From contig NZ_LOPW02000006.1 of NCBI RefSeq assembly GCF_001469875.2, positions 188,991-252,990 of the forward strand: 64,000 nt of DNA. The letters run 5' to 3'. This document shows positions 54,335-61,996 of the stretch, piece after piece. Position numbers and translations under genes: made by a program. The stretch's first letter is position 1, and each line of letters begins with the position of its first letter. Origin of the DNA: Haloferax marisrubri. GTDB taxonomy: Archaea; Halobacteriota; Halobacteria; Halobacteriales; Haloferacaceae. Under the pieces are notes generated by a model. The model ran no database searches and was not told the origin of the DNA. It worked only from the letters and a program-made list of their open reading frames with translations.

Positions 54335-55372
54335 ATGTCACAACTCCGTATCGAAACCCTGAGCCTCGACGAGTGGGGAGCCGCGCTCCCCTCGTCGGGC
54401 ACCGAAGTCTTCCACACCCCCGCGGTGCTCGCCGCAATCGACGAGCACTTCGACGGCGAGATGCACCTGTTCGGCGTCTTCAAGGGCCAAGAGCCGGTCG
54501 CGCTGTTCCCGACGTTCGTCCGCCGAAACCCCCTCGGACGGGTCGTCGTCTCGCCGCCGCCGTCGATGGCGATTCCCTACATCGGCCCGGTGATGATGCC
54601 GAACAGCCCGAAGCAGAGCGCCTACGAGTCGGTGAACCGCGAGTTCGCCGACCTCGTGGTCGAGGAACTCGGCATCCGCTCGAACCGGACGTTCGTCCGC
54701 CTGCTCTGTTCGCCGGCGTATCTCGACCCCCGCCCGTTCGAGTGGACGGGCTTCGCGGTCAAGCCCTCGTTCACCTACCGACTCGACCTCGGCGGGCGCT
54801 CGCTCGACGAGATTCAGGCCCAGTTCAGCAGTAGCCTCCGCCGCGAGATTCGACAGGCGCGCGAACTGGACATCACCATCGCGGACGAGGGACTCGACGG
54901 CGCTCGCGTCGTCTACGACGACGTGGTCTCGCGGTACGACGAGCAGGACGAACCGTTCGGGATGCCGTGGGAGTTCGTCGAGTCGCTGGTCGAGAACCTC
55001 GGTGACCGGTGTCGGGTGTACGTCGCCCGCGACCCAGACGGCGAGTATCTCAGCGGGATGATCGTCCCCTTCTCGGCCGAGGTGGGCTACTTCTGGCTCG
55101 GCGGCGCACGGGGAGAGTACGACGGCGTCAGCATCAACAGCCTGCTCCATTGGACCATCATCGAGGACATCGTCGAGGACGAGGCGCTCGCGTCGGTCAC
55201 GAAGTACGACCTCGTCGGCGCGAACACGGAGCGGCTCTGCAACTACAAATCGAAGTTCGGCGGCGAACTCGTCCCGTACTACGTCGTCGAGTCGACCGGC
55301 GTCGGAATGAACCTCGCCAAGCGGACCTACCAGCTCCTGAACAAGGGGTCGGAGCGAATCGCGACGAAGTGA
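54335..55372 (+). CDS. FemAB/GNAT-fold transferase, paralogue
   Basis: The product has 345 residues, clearly related to the gene before it. It opens IETLSLDEWGAALPSSGTEV, then has ALFPTFVRRNPLGRVVVSPP, IPYIGPVMMP, TYRLDLGGRSLDEIQAQFSS, FSAEVGYFWLGGARGEYDGVSINSLLHW and KYDLVGANTERLCNYKSKFGGELVPYYV. The last segment, with its K/N pattern, is shared by both proteins. Two FemAB-like enzymes in a row suggest two successive additions, as in bacterial FemA/FemB. That is inference. Confidence 0.83.
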   Translation: MSQLRIETLSLDEWGAALPSSGTEVFHTPAVLAAIDEHFDGEMHLFGVFKGQEPVALFPTFVRRNPLGRVVVSPPPSMAIPYIGPVMMPNSPKQSAYESVNREFADLVVEELGIRSNRTFVRLLCSPAYLDPRPFEWTGFAVKPSFTYRLDLGGRSLDEIQAQFSSSLRREIRQARELDITIADEGLDGARVVYDDVVSRYDEQDEPFGMPWEFVESLVENLGDRCRVYVARDPDGEYLSGMIVPFSAEVGYFWLGGARGEYDGVSINSLLHWTIIEDIVEDEALASVTKYDLVGANTERLCNYKSKFGGELVPYYVVESTGVGMNLAKRTYQLLNKGSERIATK

Positions 55373-55444
55373 AAGTGAGTAAGTGAGTTGGTCGGTCGCA
55401 CGACGCGCCAGACCGACCGCGAGAAAGCCGCAAGACCGCCGCAG

Positions 55445-55741
55445 TCACGTCATCTGCTGTGTTTGGATGACGTCCCAGATGTTCTCGGCGTCGTCGGTGA
55501 TGCCGTACACCCGCCCTTTTCGACGCTGTTCAGGGACGAGAAGCTCCACGAGCGAGCGGTCTCTGAGTTCCTGCAGTGCCCGCGAGACGTGGGCGACCGC
55601 GCTCTCGGAGTCCGTGGCGATTTGCGTCGGCGTCGCCGGTCCCTCGGAGAGCCGATTGAGGACGGAGATACGGTAGCGAGAGCTGATGACGAAACCCACG
55701 TCGTCCCACGGCACGTCGTCGGTCCCACCGACGGAGCTCAC
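55445..55741 (-). CDS. Winged-helix DNA-binding protein
   Basis: The product has 98 residues. A winged-helix domain fills it: FVISSRYRISVLNRLSEGPATPTQIATDSE (residues 17-46, region only), the recognition helix AVAHVSRALQELRDRSLVELLVPEQRR, then the wing GRVYGITDDAENIW. This is a common haloarchaeal ArsR/MarR-like regulator. It ends the glycan locus, convergent with the second FemAB-like gene. No ligand site is visible. Confidence 0.82.
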   Translation of the reverse strand: MSSVGGTDDVPWDDVGFVISSRYRISVLNRLSEGPATPTQIATDSESAVAHVSRALQELRDRSLVELLVPEQRRKGRVYGITDDAENIWDVIQTQQMT

Positions 55742-56212
55742 GCAACGCCCACCTCGCTTGGGGAGACGGGTCGGTCCGCTGGCCAGTCGGGACGCGCTTT
55801 CGGGTCGGTTCGACGGCGGGGAGAGTAGGCGGACCGGCGGAGGCGACAGCCCACATCGCTCGCGGTGGTCGCGGCAGTCAACGAGGACGGGACCACCGAC
55901 GGTGACGGAGACGAATCTACCGAAATCAGACGAGTTAACGGGAGATTAACCGCGATGTCGGCGGGTGCCCGGCATGCCGGCCGCATCGGTTCGGTGCGCA
56001 TTCGTTCGTTAGTACGAACTTAATTACATAAAGTCATCGTTTGAATTATATTCACACGTTCGTGAGTGTCTCGATTCTATGAACGTCGCGTTGACAGGAA
56101 TTTGGCCGGGGGAGCGCCGCTAGCGACGACACCACCCGCGGTCGGAAGCGGTCGGCGTCAGACCGTGAGAGTCACGGCGAGGCTCATATCTCTCTCTCGC
56201 GTACCGTTCGGT
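55742..56212. other. Gap without a gene
   Basis: This 471-nt gap lies between divergent starts. The part from about 55990 to 56060 is AT-rich. The only promoter-like signal is a weak TCATAT at 56184-56189, 24-29 nt before the ATG at 56213. Open frames here have the look of chance GC-rich frames. Confidence 0.5.
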
Positions 56213-57136
56213 ATGTCATACAAACGAACGCTCGGACGACTCGGCCTCGCGCTTGTCGGCGGTGCGCTCGCCGTCGGCGCTCTCCTCGTCGCAATCCGGG
56301 CGCGCGCCGACGATACGGCCGCGCGACTGCTCGATGCGCTCCGGCGAGAACAGGCCGAATCGACCACGAACGACGCGGGGTCGACAGACCCGACCGATAT
56401 CAGCGACCTCCCCGCTCCGGTTCGACGGTATCTCGAACGCGTGCTACCAGACGAGTACCCCGACGTCCAGTCGGGTCGGCTCCGCCAGACGGGCGAGTTC
56501 AGACTCGGCGACGCCGACTCGCCGTGGAAGCCGATGACGGCGACGCAGCACTACACGGTGGACCCGCCGGGGTTCGTCTGGGACGCCCGAATCGACCTCG
56601 CGCCGTTCCTGCCGGTCCGGGTCGTGGACGCTTTCGTCGGCGGCGCGGGGACGCTGAAAGCGAAGCTACTCTCGGCGGTCACCGTCGCGGACGCCCCACC
56701 GTCACCCGAGTTGGACGAGGGCGAACTCTCGCGCCACCTCGCCGAGATGGCCTGGTTCCCGACCGCGTTTCTCCCCGGTCACGGCGTCAGGTGGGAGCCG
56801 AGAGACGACCGTTCGGCCCGCGCGACGCTCGACTACCGCGGGTCTACCGCGACCGTCGTGTGCCACTTCGACGAGAACGACGAACTAGTGCGCGTCACCG
56901 CGGACCGGTGGCGCGAGACGGGGGACGGCGAGTACGAGCGGTGCCCGTGGACGGGACAGTTCCGCGACTACCGCGAAGTGGGCGGGATTCGCGTGCCAAC
57001 GGCGGCCGAGGTGGCGTGGAACCTCCCGTCGGGCGACCTGTCGTACTGGCGGGCCACCATCGACGAGGTGGAGTACGACCCGCTTACGCCGATGGGAGAG
57101 GAGTCGGCGACGCCGTCGGCTCAAAATCCGGAATAG
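56213..57136 (+). CDS. Membrane-anchored DUF6544/DUF6920-like protein
   Basis: The product has 307 residues from MSYKRTLGRLGLALVGGALA. One N-terminal helix acts as anchor or uncut signal. The body has SDLPAPVRRYLERVLPD, RLRQTGEFRLGD, MTATQHYTVDPPGFVWDARIDL, ELSRHLAEMAWFPTAFLPG and ATLDYRGSTATVVCHF, the pattern I recall for DUF6544-type proteins. Their function is unknown. The frame is open to 56066, but the ATG at 56213 places the helix at the N-terminus. Confidence 0.72.
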   Translation: MSYKRTLGRLGLALVGGALAVGALLVAIRARADDTAARLLDALRREQAESTTNDAGSTDPTDISDLPAPVRRYLERVLPDEYPDVQSGRLRQTGEFRLGDADSPWKPMTATQHYTVDPPGFVWDARIDLAPFLPVRVVDAFVGGAGTLKAKLLSAVTVADAPPSPELDEGELSRHLAEMAWFPTAFLPGHGVRWEPRDDRSARATLDYRGSTATVVCHFDENDELVRVTADRWRETGDGEYERCPWTGQFRDYREVGGIRVPTAAEVAWNLPSGDLSYWRATIDEVEYDPLTPMGEESATPSAQNPE

Positions 57137-57166
57137 CTACGGCGACCGACAGAGACCCACGACTAG

Positions 57167-58042
57167 ATGACTGACACCCCGTCCTCGCTTCGAATCCTCC
57201 TCACCAACGACGACGGCATCGACGCGCCCGGCATCGCCGCCATGCGCGAAGAACTCACCGCCGTCGGCGACGTGACCGTCGTCGCACCCGCCGAGAACCA
57301 AAGCGGCGTCGGTCGCGCCCGCAACGAACACGCGGTCCGCCGCGACCACCCGTGGGGGTACGCCCTCGAAGGAACCCCCGCGGACTGCGTCGCCTACGGC
57401 CTCCGCGGCCTCGACGCCGACTTCGATATCGTCGTCTCCGGTATCAACGACGGACCGAACGCGGGCAACTACGTCGTCGGCCGGTCGGGGACCGTCGGCG
57501 CGGGCGTCGAGGCGGCGTTCCTCGGGACGCCGGCCATCGCCGTCTCCAGCTACCACGCGCGGGACTTCTTCTGCCACCCGCCCGAAGAGTACGACTTCTC
57601 CCGCCCCGCGCGGGTCGCTCGCGCCCTGACCGAGCGCGTCTTCGGGACCGACGTGTTCGACGAGGTCGACCTCCTGAACGTCAACGCCCCGGCGGACGTG
57701 CCGAACCCCCGGATGCGCGTGACCAGCCCCTTCGCGGACTACGACCAGCAGGTCGACCACCACGCCGACGCCGATGTGCTCCCGGACGGCGACCGCGAAC
57801 ACGACCTCGACGACGGCGAGGTCTACGTCCGACTACAGGACGTTTCGTGGCCCGACTCCGTCGGCTTCGAGAACCCGTTCCCGCTCGACGACGAACACCG
57901 CGACCGCTATCCGGTCGGGAGCGACCGCCGCGCGATGGTCGACGGCGAGGTGAGCGTCTCGCCCCTCGCGGTCCACCACGGCCACGCGACGGACCCGCGG
58001 CTGGCGAGTATCGTTGAGAGCCTCTCCGAACAGGTGGAGTAG
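57167..58042 (+). CDS. surE: 5'-nucleotidase SurE
   Basis: The product has 291 residues. It opens SLRILLTNDDGIDAPGIAAM, the metal-binding ND-D pair of SurE, then VVAPAENQSGVGRA, VVSGINDGPNAGNYVVGRSGTVGAG and NVNAPADV. SurE removes phosphate from nucleoside 5'- and 3'-monophosphates and needs a divalent metal. The C-terminal part with YVRLQDVSWPDSVG and PLAVHHGHATDP is the usual dimerisation and active-site cover. It starts 30 nt after the gene before it and may be co-transcribed. Confidence 0.95.
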   Translation: MTDTPSSLRILLTNDDGIDAPGIAAMREELTAVGDVTVVAPAENQSGVGRARNEHAVRRDHPWGYALEGTPADCVAYGLRGLDADFDIVVSGINDGPNAGNYVVGRSGTVGAGVEAAFLGTPAIAVSSYHARDFFCHPPEEYDFSRPARVARALTERVFGTDVFDEVDLLNVNAPADVPNPRMRVTSPFADYDQQVDHHADADVLPDGDREHDLDDGEVYVRLQDVSWPDSVGFENPFPLDDEHRDRYPVGSDRRAMVDGEVSVSPLAVHHGHATDPRLASIVESLSEQVE

Positions 58043-58079
58043 CGAAGCGCGCTCCCCGACCGGAGCGCGCGCGACGACG

Positions 58080-58484
58080 CTACGACCGCGCTAACTGCCC
58101 GGTCTGCGAGAGGTACGCGGCGAGGTCCGACGTGGCAATCATCCCGATGACGCCCTCCTCGTCGTCGACGACGGGCATGTGGTGAAAGCCGTGTTCGGTC
58201 ATCGACTCCGCGACTGAGAGAATGGAGTCCTGCGCTCCCGCGGTGATGACGTCGGTGGTCATGTACCGCTCGACGGTCGTCTGCGCTTTCGGCTGGCTCT
58301 TGGCGACGATGTCGACGAAGTCCGTCGTCGTCAAGATGCCTTCGAGTCGGTTGTCCTCGTCGACGACGATGACCGAACTGATGTTGTTGTCGAGTATCAA
58401 CTGCGCCGCGTCTTCGACGAGCGTGTCTGGGGTGACCGTGTGGAGGTTCGTGGACATGAGTCTCGCGACGAATACGTCTTCCAT
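58080..58484 (-). CDS. CBS-domain pair protein
   Basis: The product has 134 residues from MEDVFVARLMSTNLHTVTP, after a TATA-like TTTATC at 58509-58514. Two CBS domains fill it: PDTLVEDAAQLILDNNISSVIVVDED with GILTTTDFVDIVA, and AQDSILSVAESMTEHGFHHMPVVDDE with GMIATSDLAAYL. Stand-alone CBS pairs bind adenine nucleotides and act as energy sensors. Target unknown. The frame is open to 59258 but the rest runs antisense to msrA. Confidence 0.9.
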   Translation of the reverse strand: MEDVFVARLMSTNLHTVTPDTLVEDAAQLILDNNISSVIVVDEDNRLEGILTTTDFVDIVAKSQPKAQTTVERYMTTDVITAGAQDSILSVAESMTEHGFHHMPVVDDEEGVIGMIATSDLAAYLSQTGQLARS

Positions 58485-58508
58485 GGTAATTGCTGACAGA
58501 CGGGCCGG

Positions 58509-58514
58509 GATAAA
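58509..58514 (-). promoter_or_regulatory. TATA-like box of the CBS gene
   Basis: On the minus strand TTTATC, 25-30 nt before the ATG at 58484, fitting a leaderless transcript and supporting that start. Confidence 0.55.
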
Positions 58515-58666
58515 TGTTGGCTTCGCGTACATTCTCGTTGGGAAAATGCACCGCCCCGACGGAGAACACCCTAACCGGCGGCGTTCATCTCGGAGCGCCA
58601 GTCCGGGGAGGGGTGTAGGGGCGACCACGACGCAGACCTCGGCCGCGACTGCCCCCGCCGCGGGGC

Positions 58667-58672
58667 TTAATT
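58667..58672 (+). promoter_or_regulatory. TATA-like box of msrA
   Basis: TTAATT, 23-28 nt before the ATG at 58695, fitting a leaderless transcript. Confidence 0.55.
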
Positions 58673-58694
58673 CCCCGGCGACGTAACCGGGGGT

Positions 58695-59228
58695 ATGGGA
58701 AGCACGCAGACAGCGACGTTCGGCGGCGGCTGTTTCTGGTGCGTCGAAGCCGCGTTCAAGGAACTCGACGGCATCAGCGAGGTCACGTCGGGCTACGCCG
58801 GCGGCCAGACGGAAAACCCGAGCTACGAGCAGGTCTGTTCGGGGAACACCGGCCACGCCGAAGTCGTGCAGGTCGACTACGACCCCGCAGTCGTCGGCTA
58901 CGACGAACTGCTCGAAGTGTTCTTCGCGGTCCACGATCCGACCCAACTCAACCGACAGGGGCCGGACGTGGGGACGCAGTACCGCTCTATCGTCCTGTTC
59001 CACGACGACGACCAGGAACGACAGGCGTCGGCCTACATCGAGGCCCTCGACGAGGAGTACGACGACAAGGTCGTCACGGAACTCGTCCCGCTGGAGACGT
59101 TCTACGAGGCCGAGGAGTACCACCAGGACTACTTCGAGAAGAACCCCGACGACGCGTACTGCCAGTTCCACGCGAGTCCGAAAATCGAGAAGGTCCGCGA
59201 GAAGTTCGCCGACAAACTCGCCAACTGA
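58695..59228 (+). CDS. msrA: Peptide methionine-S-sulfoxide reductase
   Basis: The product has 177 residues and is full length. The active site is ATFGGGCFWCVEAAF, with the catalytic Cys in GCFWC, followed by GYAGGQTENPSYEQVCSGNTGHAE, FFAVHDPTQLNRQGPDVGTQYRS and ETFYEAEEYHQDYF. It reduces S-methionine sulfoxide in oxidised proteins. The GCFWC motif itself supplies one nearby Cys; no C-terminal recycling Cys pair is visible, so regeneration may use a partner thiol. Confidence 0.96.
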   Translation: MGSTQTATFGGGCFWCVEAAFKELDGISEVTSGYAGGQTENPSYEQVCSGNTGHAEVVQVDYDPAVVGYDELLEVFFAVHDPTQLNRQGPDVGTQYRSIVLFHDDDQERQASAYIEALDEEYDDKVVTELVPLETFYEAEEYHQDYFEKNPDDAYCQFHASPKIEKVREKFADKLAN

Positions 59229-59251
59229 GCCGGACGCGACCGCCGGGAGGT

Positions 59252-59272
59252 ACACCACTATGTCCGCAGTAT
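59252..59272 (+). repeat. Isolated origin-recognition-box-like site
   Basis: ACACCACTATGTCCGCAGTA matches the boxes around orc (consensus ACACCAC-NN-TGTCCGC-T/A-GT). It is about 2.2 kb left of the next copy, just after the msrA stop, and so marks the left edge of the replication/partition module. Confidence 0.75.
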
Positions 59273-59380
59273 CTGCTGTCTAGCGGCGCTGAATAATCGC
59301 TTTTCTTCGGTGTCGGGGCGAGTCGGATGCCGGCCGGAGACGACGTTCGAACAGTCGAAACTTGACGGACTGTGCGGGCG

Positions 59381-59512
59381 GCGTGAACCGTGGAGACAGT
59401 ACGGACTGCGAAGGCGTCGGAGACTGTGAAAGCAAGGTGAACTGCCGAGACGGTGTGAACTTCGAGCACGGTGGAAGCCGTGAGGAGAGTGCGAACAGCG
59501 GAGGCAGTCGAA
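59381..59512. repeat. Degenerate short-period repeat tract
   Basis: Words of the form GTGNGAA or GTGGA or GCGAA recur about 15 times in 132 nt, spaced 7 to 11 nt and mostly 9 to 10 (for example CGTGAAC, CTGCGAA, CTGTGAA, GGTGAAC, GTGTGAA, GGTGGAA, AGTGCGAA). The order is irregular, so it is not a simple tandem repeat. It precedes parA. Confidence 0.5.
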
Positions 59513-59981
59513 ACCGCTCACGCGGTTTGCACCGCTTGCGAAGTTCGTACTGTTCCCGAGTTGTAGAGTTTGCAGACAGTACACAAATTGTAGAAATTGT
59601 GGATTCTATAGATGGTCTGCACCGCGAGAGATTCGTGCGCTGCGAGAACATCACAAATTCGGACGATGTTCGAGAATCGGGCACGTCGGGCGAAGTAGAG
59701 ACGTCTCAGGTCGGAACGGAGACGAGTCATCGGGCGTCGATAGCCGAGAGCTCACAATTTTTAGAAATTGTAAAAATTGTAGAGAGTGTGGAATGTAGAA
59801 GCAGTCCTAACGGTTCAAAAGTCGTGGATAAAATTATGTGGCACGCCGCGGAAGGTCCGTTCGAGCCCCTCAAATGTCCGCACAGTCCGCAGTTCAGACG
59901 GAGTTTGCACCGCTCAAACAGCAGACACAGCGTAGACTGTGTACAATTTGTGAACATCGCAAGCCGCAGGAGGGCCGATAA

Positions 59982-60806
59982 GTGTCGCGAGCCGTGAGCG
60001 TCTCCCTCCAGAAGGGAGGGGTCGGAAAGACGACGATAGCCATCAACCTCGCCGACGCGCTCGCCGCGCGGGGGAACGACGTGCTGTTGGTCGACCTCGA
60101 CCAGCAGGGGAACGCGACCGAGGGCGTCGGGATGAAAGACGCCTACGAGTCGTCGGAGCCGAACGTCGGCGACGTGTTGACCGACGACGACCCCATCGAC
60201 GTGCGCGAAGTGATACGCGACCGCGAGGGCTTCGACGTGCTCCCCGCCCACGTCGACCTCGACGACATCGAAGACCGGGTTCGGAACTCGACGTTCGGCG
60301 TGCTCTGGGTCCGGCGCCGAATCGTCGACCCGCTTCTCGACGACGAGTACGACTACATCGTCATCGACTCGCCGCCGAGCCTCGGCCCGCTGTCGGACGC
60401 GGCGCTCATCGGAACCGGGAACGTCGTCGTCCCGCTCCTCATGAGCGAACCGAGCGTGAGCGGGTTCGAACGGATGTTCGAACAGCAAATCGGCCCGATT
60501 CGCCGCGAGGTCGACCTCGACATCCTCGCTATCGTCCCCAACGACCTCACCGGGAACAACGAGGAAAAACGCATCATCCGCGACCTCGAAGACTCACCCT
60601 TCGAGCAGTTCATCCCGCCGTTCGCCCACTCGGACCTGTTCGACGACCCCGACTCCAAGGGGCCGGGTATCAGACACCGAATCGCGTTCAGTCGCGCCTG
60701 GCGCGACGGGAAGACCCTCCGAGAGTACGACCCGTCGAACGACATGCTCGACCGACTCGACCAACTCGCGGAAATCGTCGAGCGCGGAGGGACCGACGAT
60801 GCCTAA
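59982..60806 (+). CDS. parA: ParA-family partition ATPase
   Basis: The product has 274 residues from a GTG (first residues SRAVSVSLQKGGVGKTT after the initiator) with GGAGG 8 nt before it, a strong SD. Deviant Walker A is KGGVGKTT with the signature Lys, then VLLVDLDQQGNATEG (A'), YDYIVIDSPPSLGPLSD (Walker B) and LLMSEPSVSGFERM. ParA ATPases move plasmid or chromosome copies apart with a DNA-bound partner. The next gene overlaps by 8 nt and is the likely partner. There is no N-terminal HTH, so autoregulation would need the partner. Confidence 0.93.
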   Translation: MSRAVSVSLQKGGVGKTTIAINLADALAARGNDVLLVDLDQQGNATEGVGMKDAYESSEPNVGDVLTDDDPIDVREVIRDREGFDVLPAHVDLDDIEDRVRNSTFGVLWVRRRIVDPLLDDEYDYIVIDSPPSLGPLSDAALIGTGNVVVPLLMSEPSVSGFERMFEQQIGPIRREVDLDILAIVPNDLTGNNEEKRIIRDLEDSPFEQFIPPFAHSDLFDDPDSKGPGIRHRIAFSRAWRDGKTLREYDPSNDMLDRLDQLAEIVERGGTDDA

Positions 60807-61410
60807 GGAAAACCGGTTCGCCGGCCTCGGCGAAGCGATGGAGTCAGAGACGGAGTCGGAATCCGACGAGGAGGAGACGCCGGGCGAAGACGCGCCCGAC
60901 GCGTCCGAGAAGTCGGAACCCGAACCAGCGGGCGAATCCGAGACCGCGGACGAGTCCGAGTCGGAAGACGCGAGCGAGAAATCGGATGGCGTCGGCGAGA
61001 AGCAGAGAGGTGACGGCGAAAGTAACGAAGGCGAGGAGCTAGACGAGGGCGACGAACTAGACGAGAACGACGAACTAGACGAAAGCGAAGAACTCGACGA
61101 GGCCGTGGAAGCGGCCGAGTCGGACACGGGAGAAGAGAGCGCGGAAGTCGCCGACGAGACGGGACAGACGGCAGAAGCGGAAGGCGGGCCGGCGTTCGAG
61201 TTCGAGGCGACGACCGCGAAGAGCATCTACGTCCGAACCGAGACGCTCGACCGACTGGACGACGCCGAGTTCGAAGTCGAGTCGTTCCTCCGCCGGGAAC
61301 ACGACGTGCGCGACCTGACCGGCCGCGAGTTCCACGACGCGCTCGTCCGCGTCGCCGCCGAGTACCCCGAGGAAATCGCCGATGCCGTCCTCGAAACGCG
61401 AGACGAGTGA
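60799..61410 (+). CDS. Acidic ParA-partner candidate
   Basis: The product has 203 residues. It starts MPKENRFAGLGEAMESETES. Residues 15-125 are nearly all Glu, Asp, Ser and Gly and are surely disordered, with repeated ELDE-like units. The last 75 residues are ordered: FEFEATTAKSIYVRTETLDRL, then FEVESFLRREHDVRDLTGREF and HDALVRVAAEYPEEIADAVL. It shows no ParB, HTH or clear RHH motif. The N-terminal short basic/hydrophobic piece may stimulate ParA, as in ParB and ParG. It overlaps parA by 8 nt. Function inferred from position only. Confidence 0.75.
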   Translation: MPKENRFAGLGEAMESETESESDEEETPGEDAPDASEKSEPEPAGESETADESESEDASEKSDGVGEKQRGDGESNEGEELDEGDELDENDELDESEELDEAVEAAESDTGEESAEVADETGQTAEAEGGPAFEFEATTAKSIYVRTETLDRLDDAEFEVESFLRREHDVRDLTGREFHDALVRVAAEYPEEIADAVLETRDE

Positions 61411-61996
61411 CGCGCGGCAAATAACGACGAGGGAGCCGAGTGGCGGCGCTCGATAGTGTGAGTGAGAAGCAGAAAATCGAGAAGAACCGACTCGAACACC
61501 CGAAGAACAGCGGACAATGTGGTGTTCGAGACGGAGGCCCGCACTCGACTGTCGGAACAGTCGGCGACGATCGGGACCGAAGCCGAGACGAACGACCGTC
61601 GAACACCGGGGCGTCCGCTGTTGTCGCAGAGATTATTTAGGCGCTAGTTTTGAACGTCGGAAGACGCGACATCGAACACCAGTATGTCCGCTGTTGTGCC
61701 GATGGCGAGCCACGAAGAAGGCCGCTACCGGTGAAACTATCCCTCCCGAACAGACGGGAACACCACGATGTCCGCTGTTCTAGTAAGCGGCGAAAATAGC
61801 CGATTTACTGCGGACATCGTGGTGTTCCAACCGCTCGGGGAAAAGTAGAAAAAGAAGTCGTCGCGTCCGGCCGAACACGCGTCTCTGCGTGACGAGTCAG
61901 AGTACAGTCAGTTCCCCGATGCGGTGGAGAGCCGTTCTGACGGGCCGACCACGAAGCCAACACCACTCTGTCCGCAGTAATCCCAATCGAGGTCGC
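61411..61996. repeat. Origin-box cluster on the 3' side of orc
   Basis: Six copies of the box lie here: 61505-61527 (reverse), 61601-61624 (forward, weak at CCGGGG), 61674-61697, 61758-61781 (forward), 61806-61828 (reverse) and 61958-61980 (forward). The shared core is ACACCAC-NN-TGTCCGC-T/A-GT. No gene is credible in the 586 nt. Boxes on this side, behind the orc gene, are extra to the usual set in front of it. Confidence 0.8.
61757..61828. repeat. Perfect 19-bp inverted repeat made of two origin boxes
   Basis: GGAACACCACGATGTCCGC at 61757-61775 is repeated exactly in inverse at 61810-61828, with a 34-nt spacer that includes the AT-richer CGAAAATAGCCGATTTA. Both arms are full boxes. Confidence 0.9.

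Larger units (their letters stand above)
59229..59981. other. Long non-coding region upstream of parA, centromere/origin candidate
   Basis: This 753-nt region has no credible gene. It holds an origin-box-like site at 59252-59272, a degenerate repeat tract at about 59381-59512, three clusters of AATTGT/ACAATT words (59581-59601, 59752-59782, 59941-59954) and the SD of parA. Its place directly before a ParA gene makes it a candidate partition site. Confidence 0.55.

Noticed and set aside
61411..61996. Repeated boxes considered as a CRISPR array
   Set aside because: The copies are in both orientations with uneven spacing and lie around an orc gene, so origin boxes explain them better.
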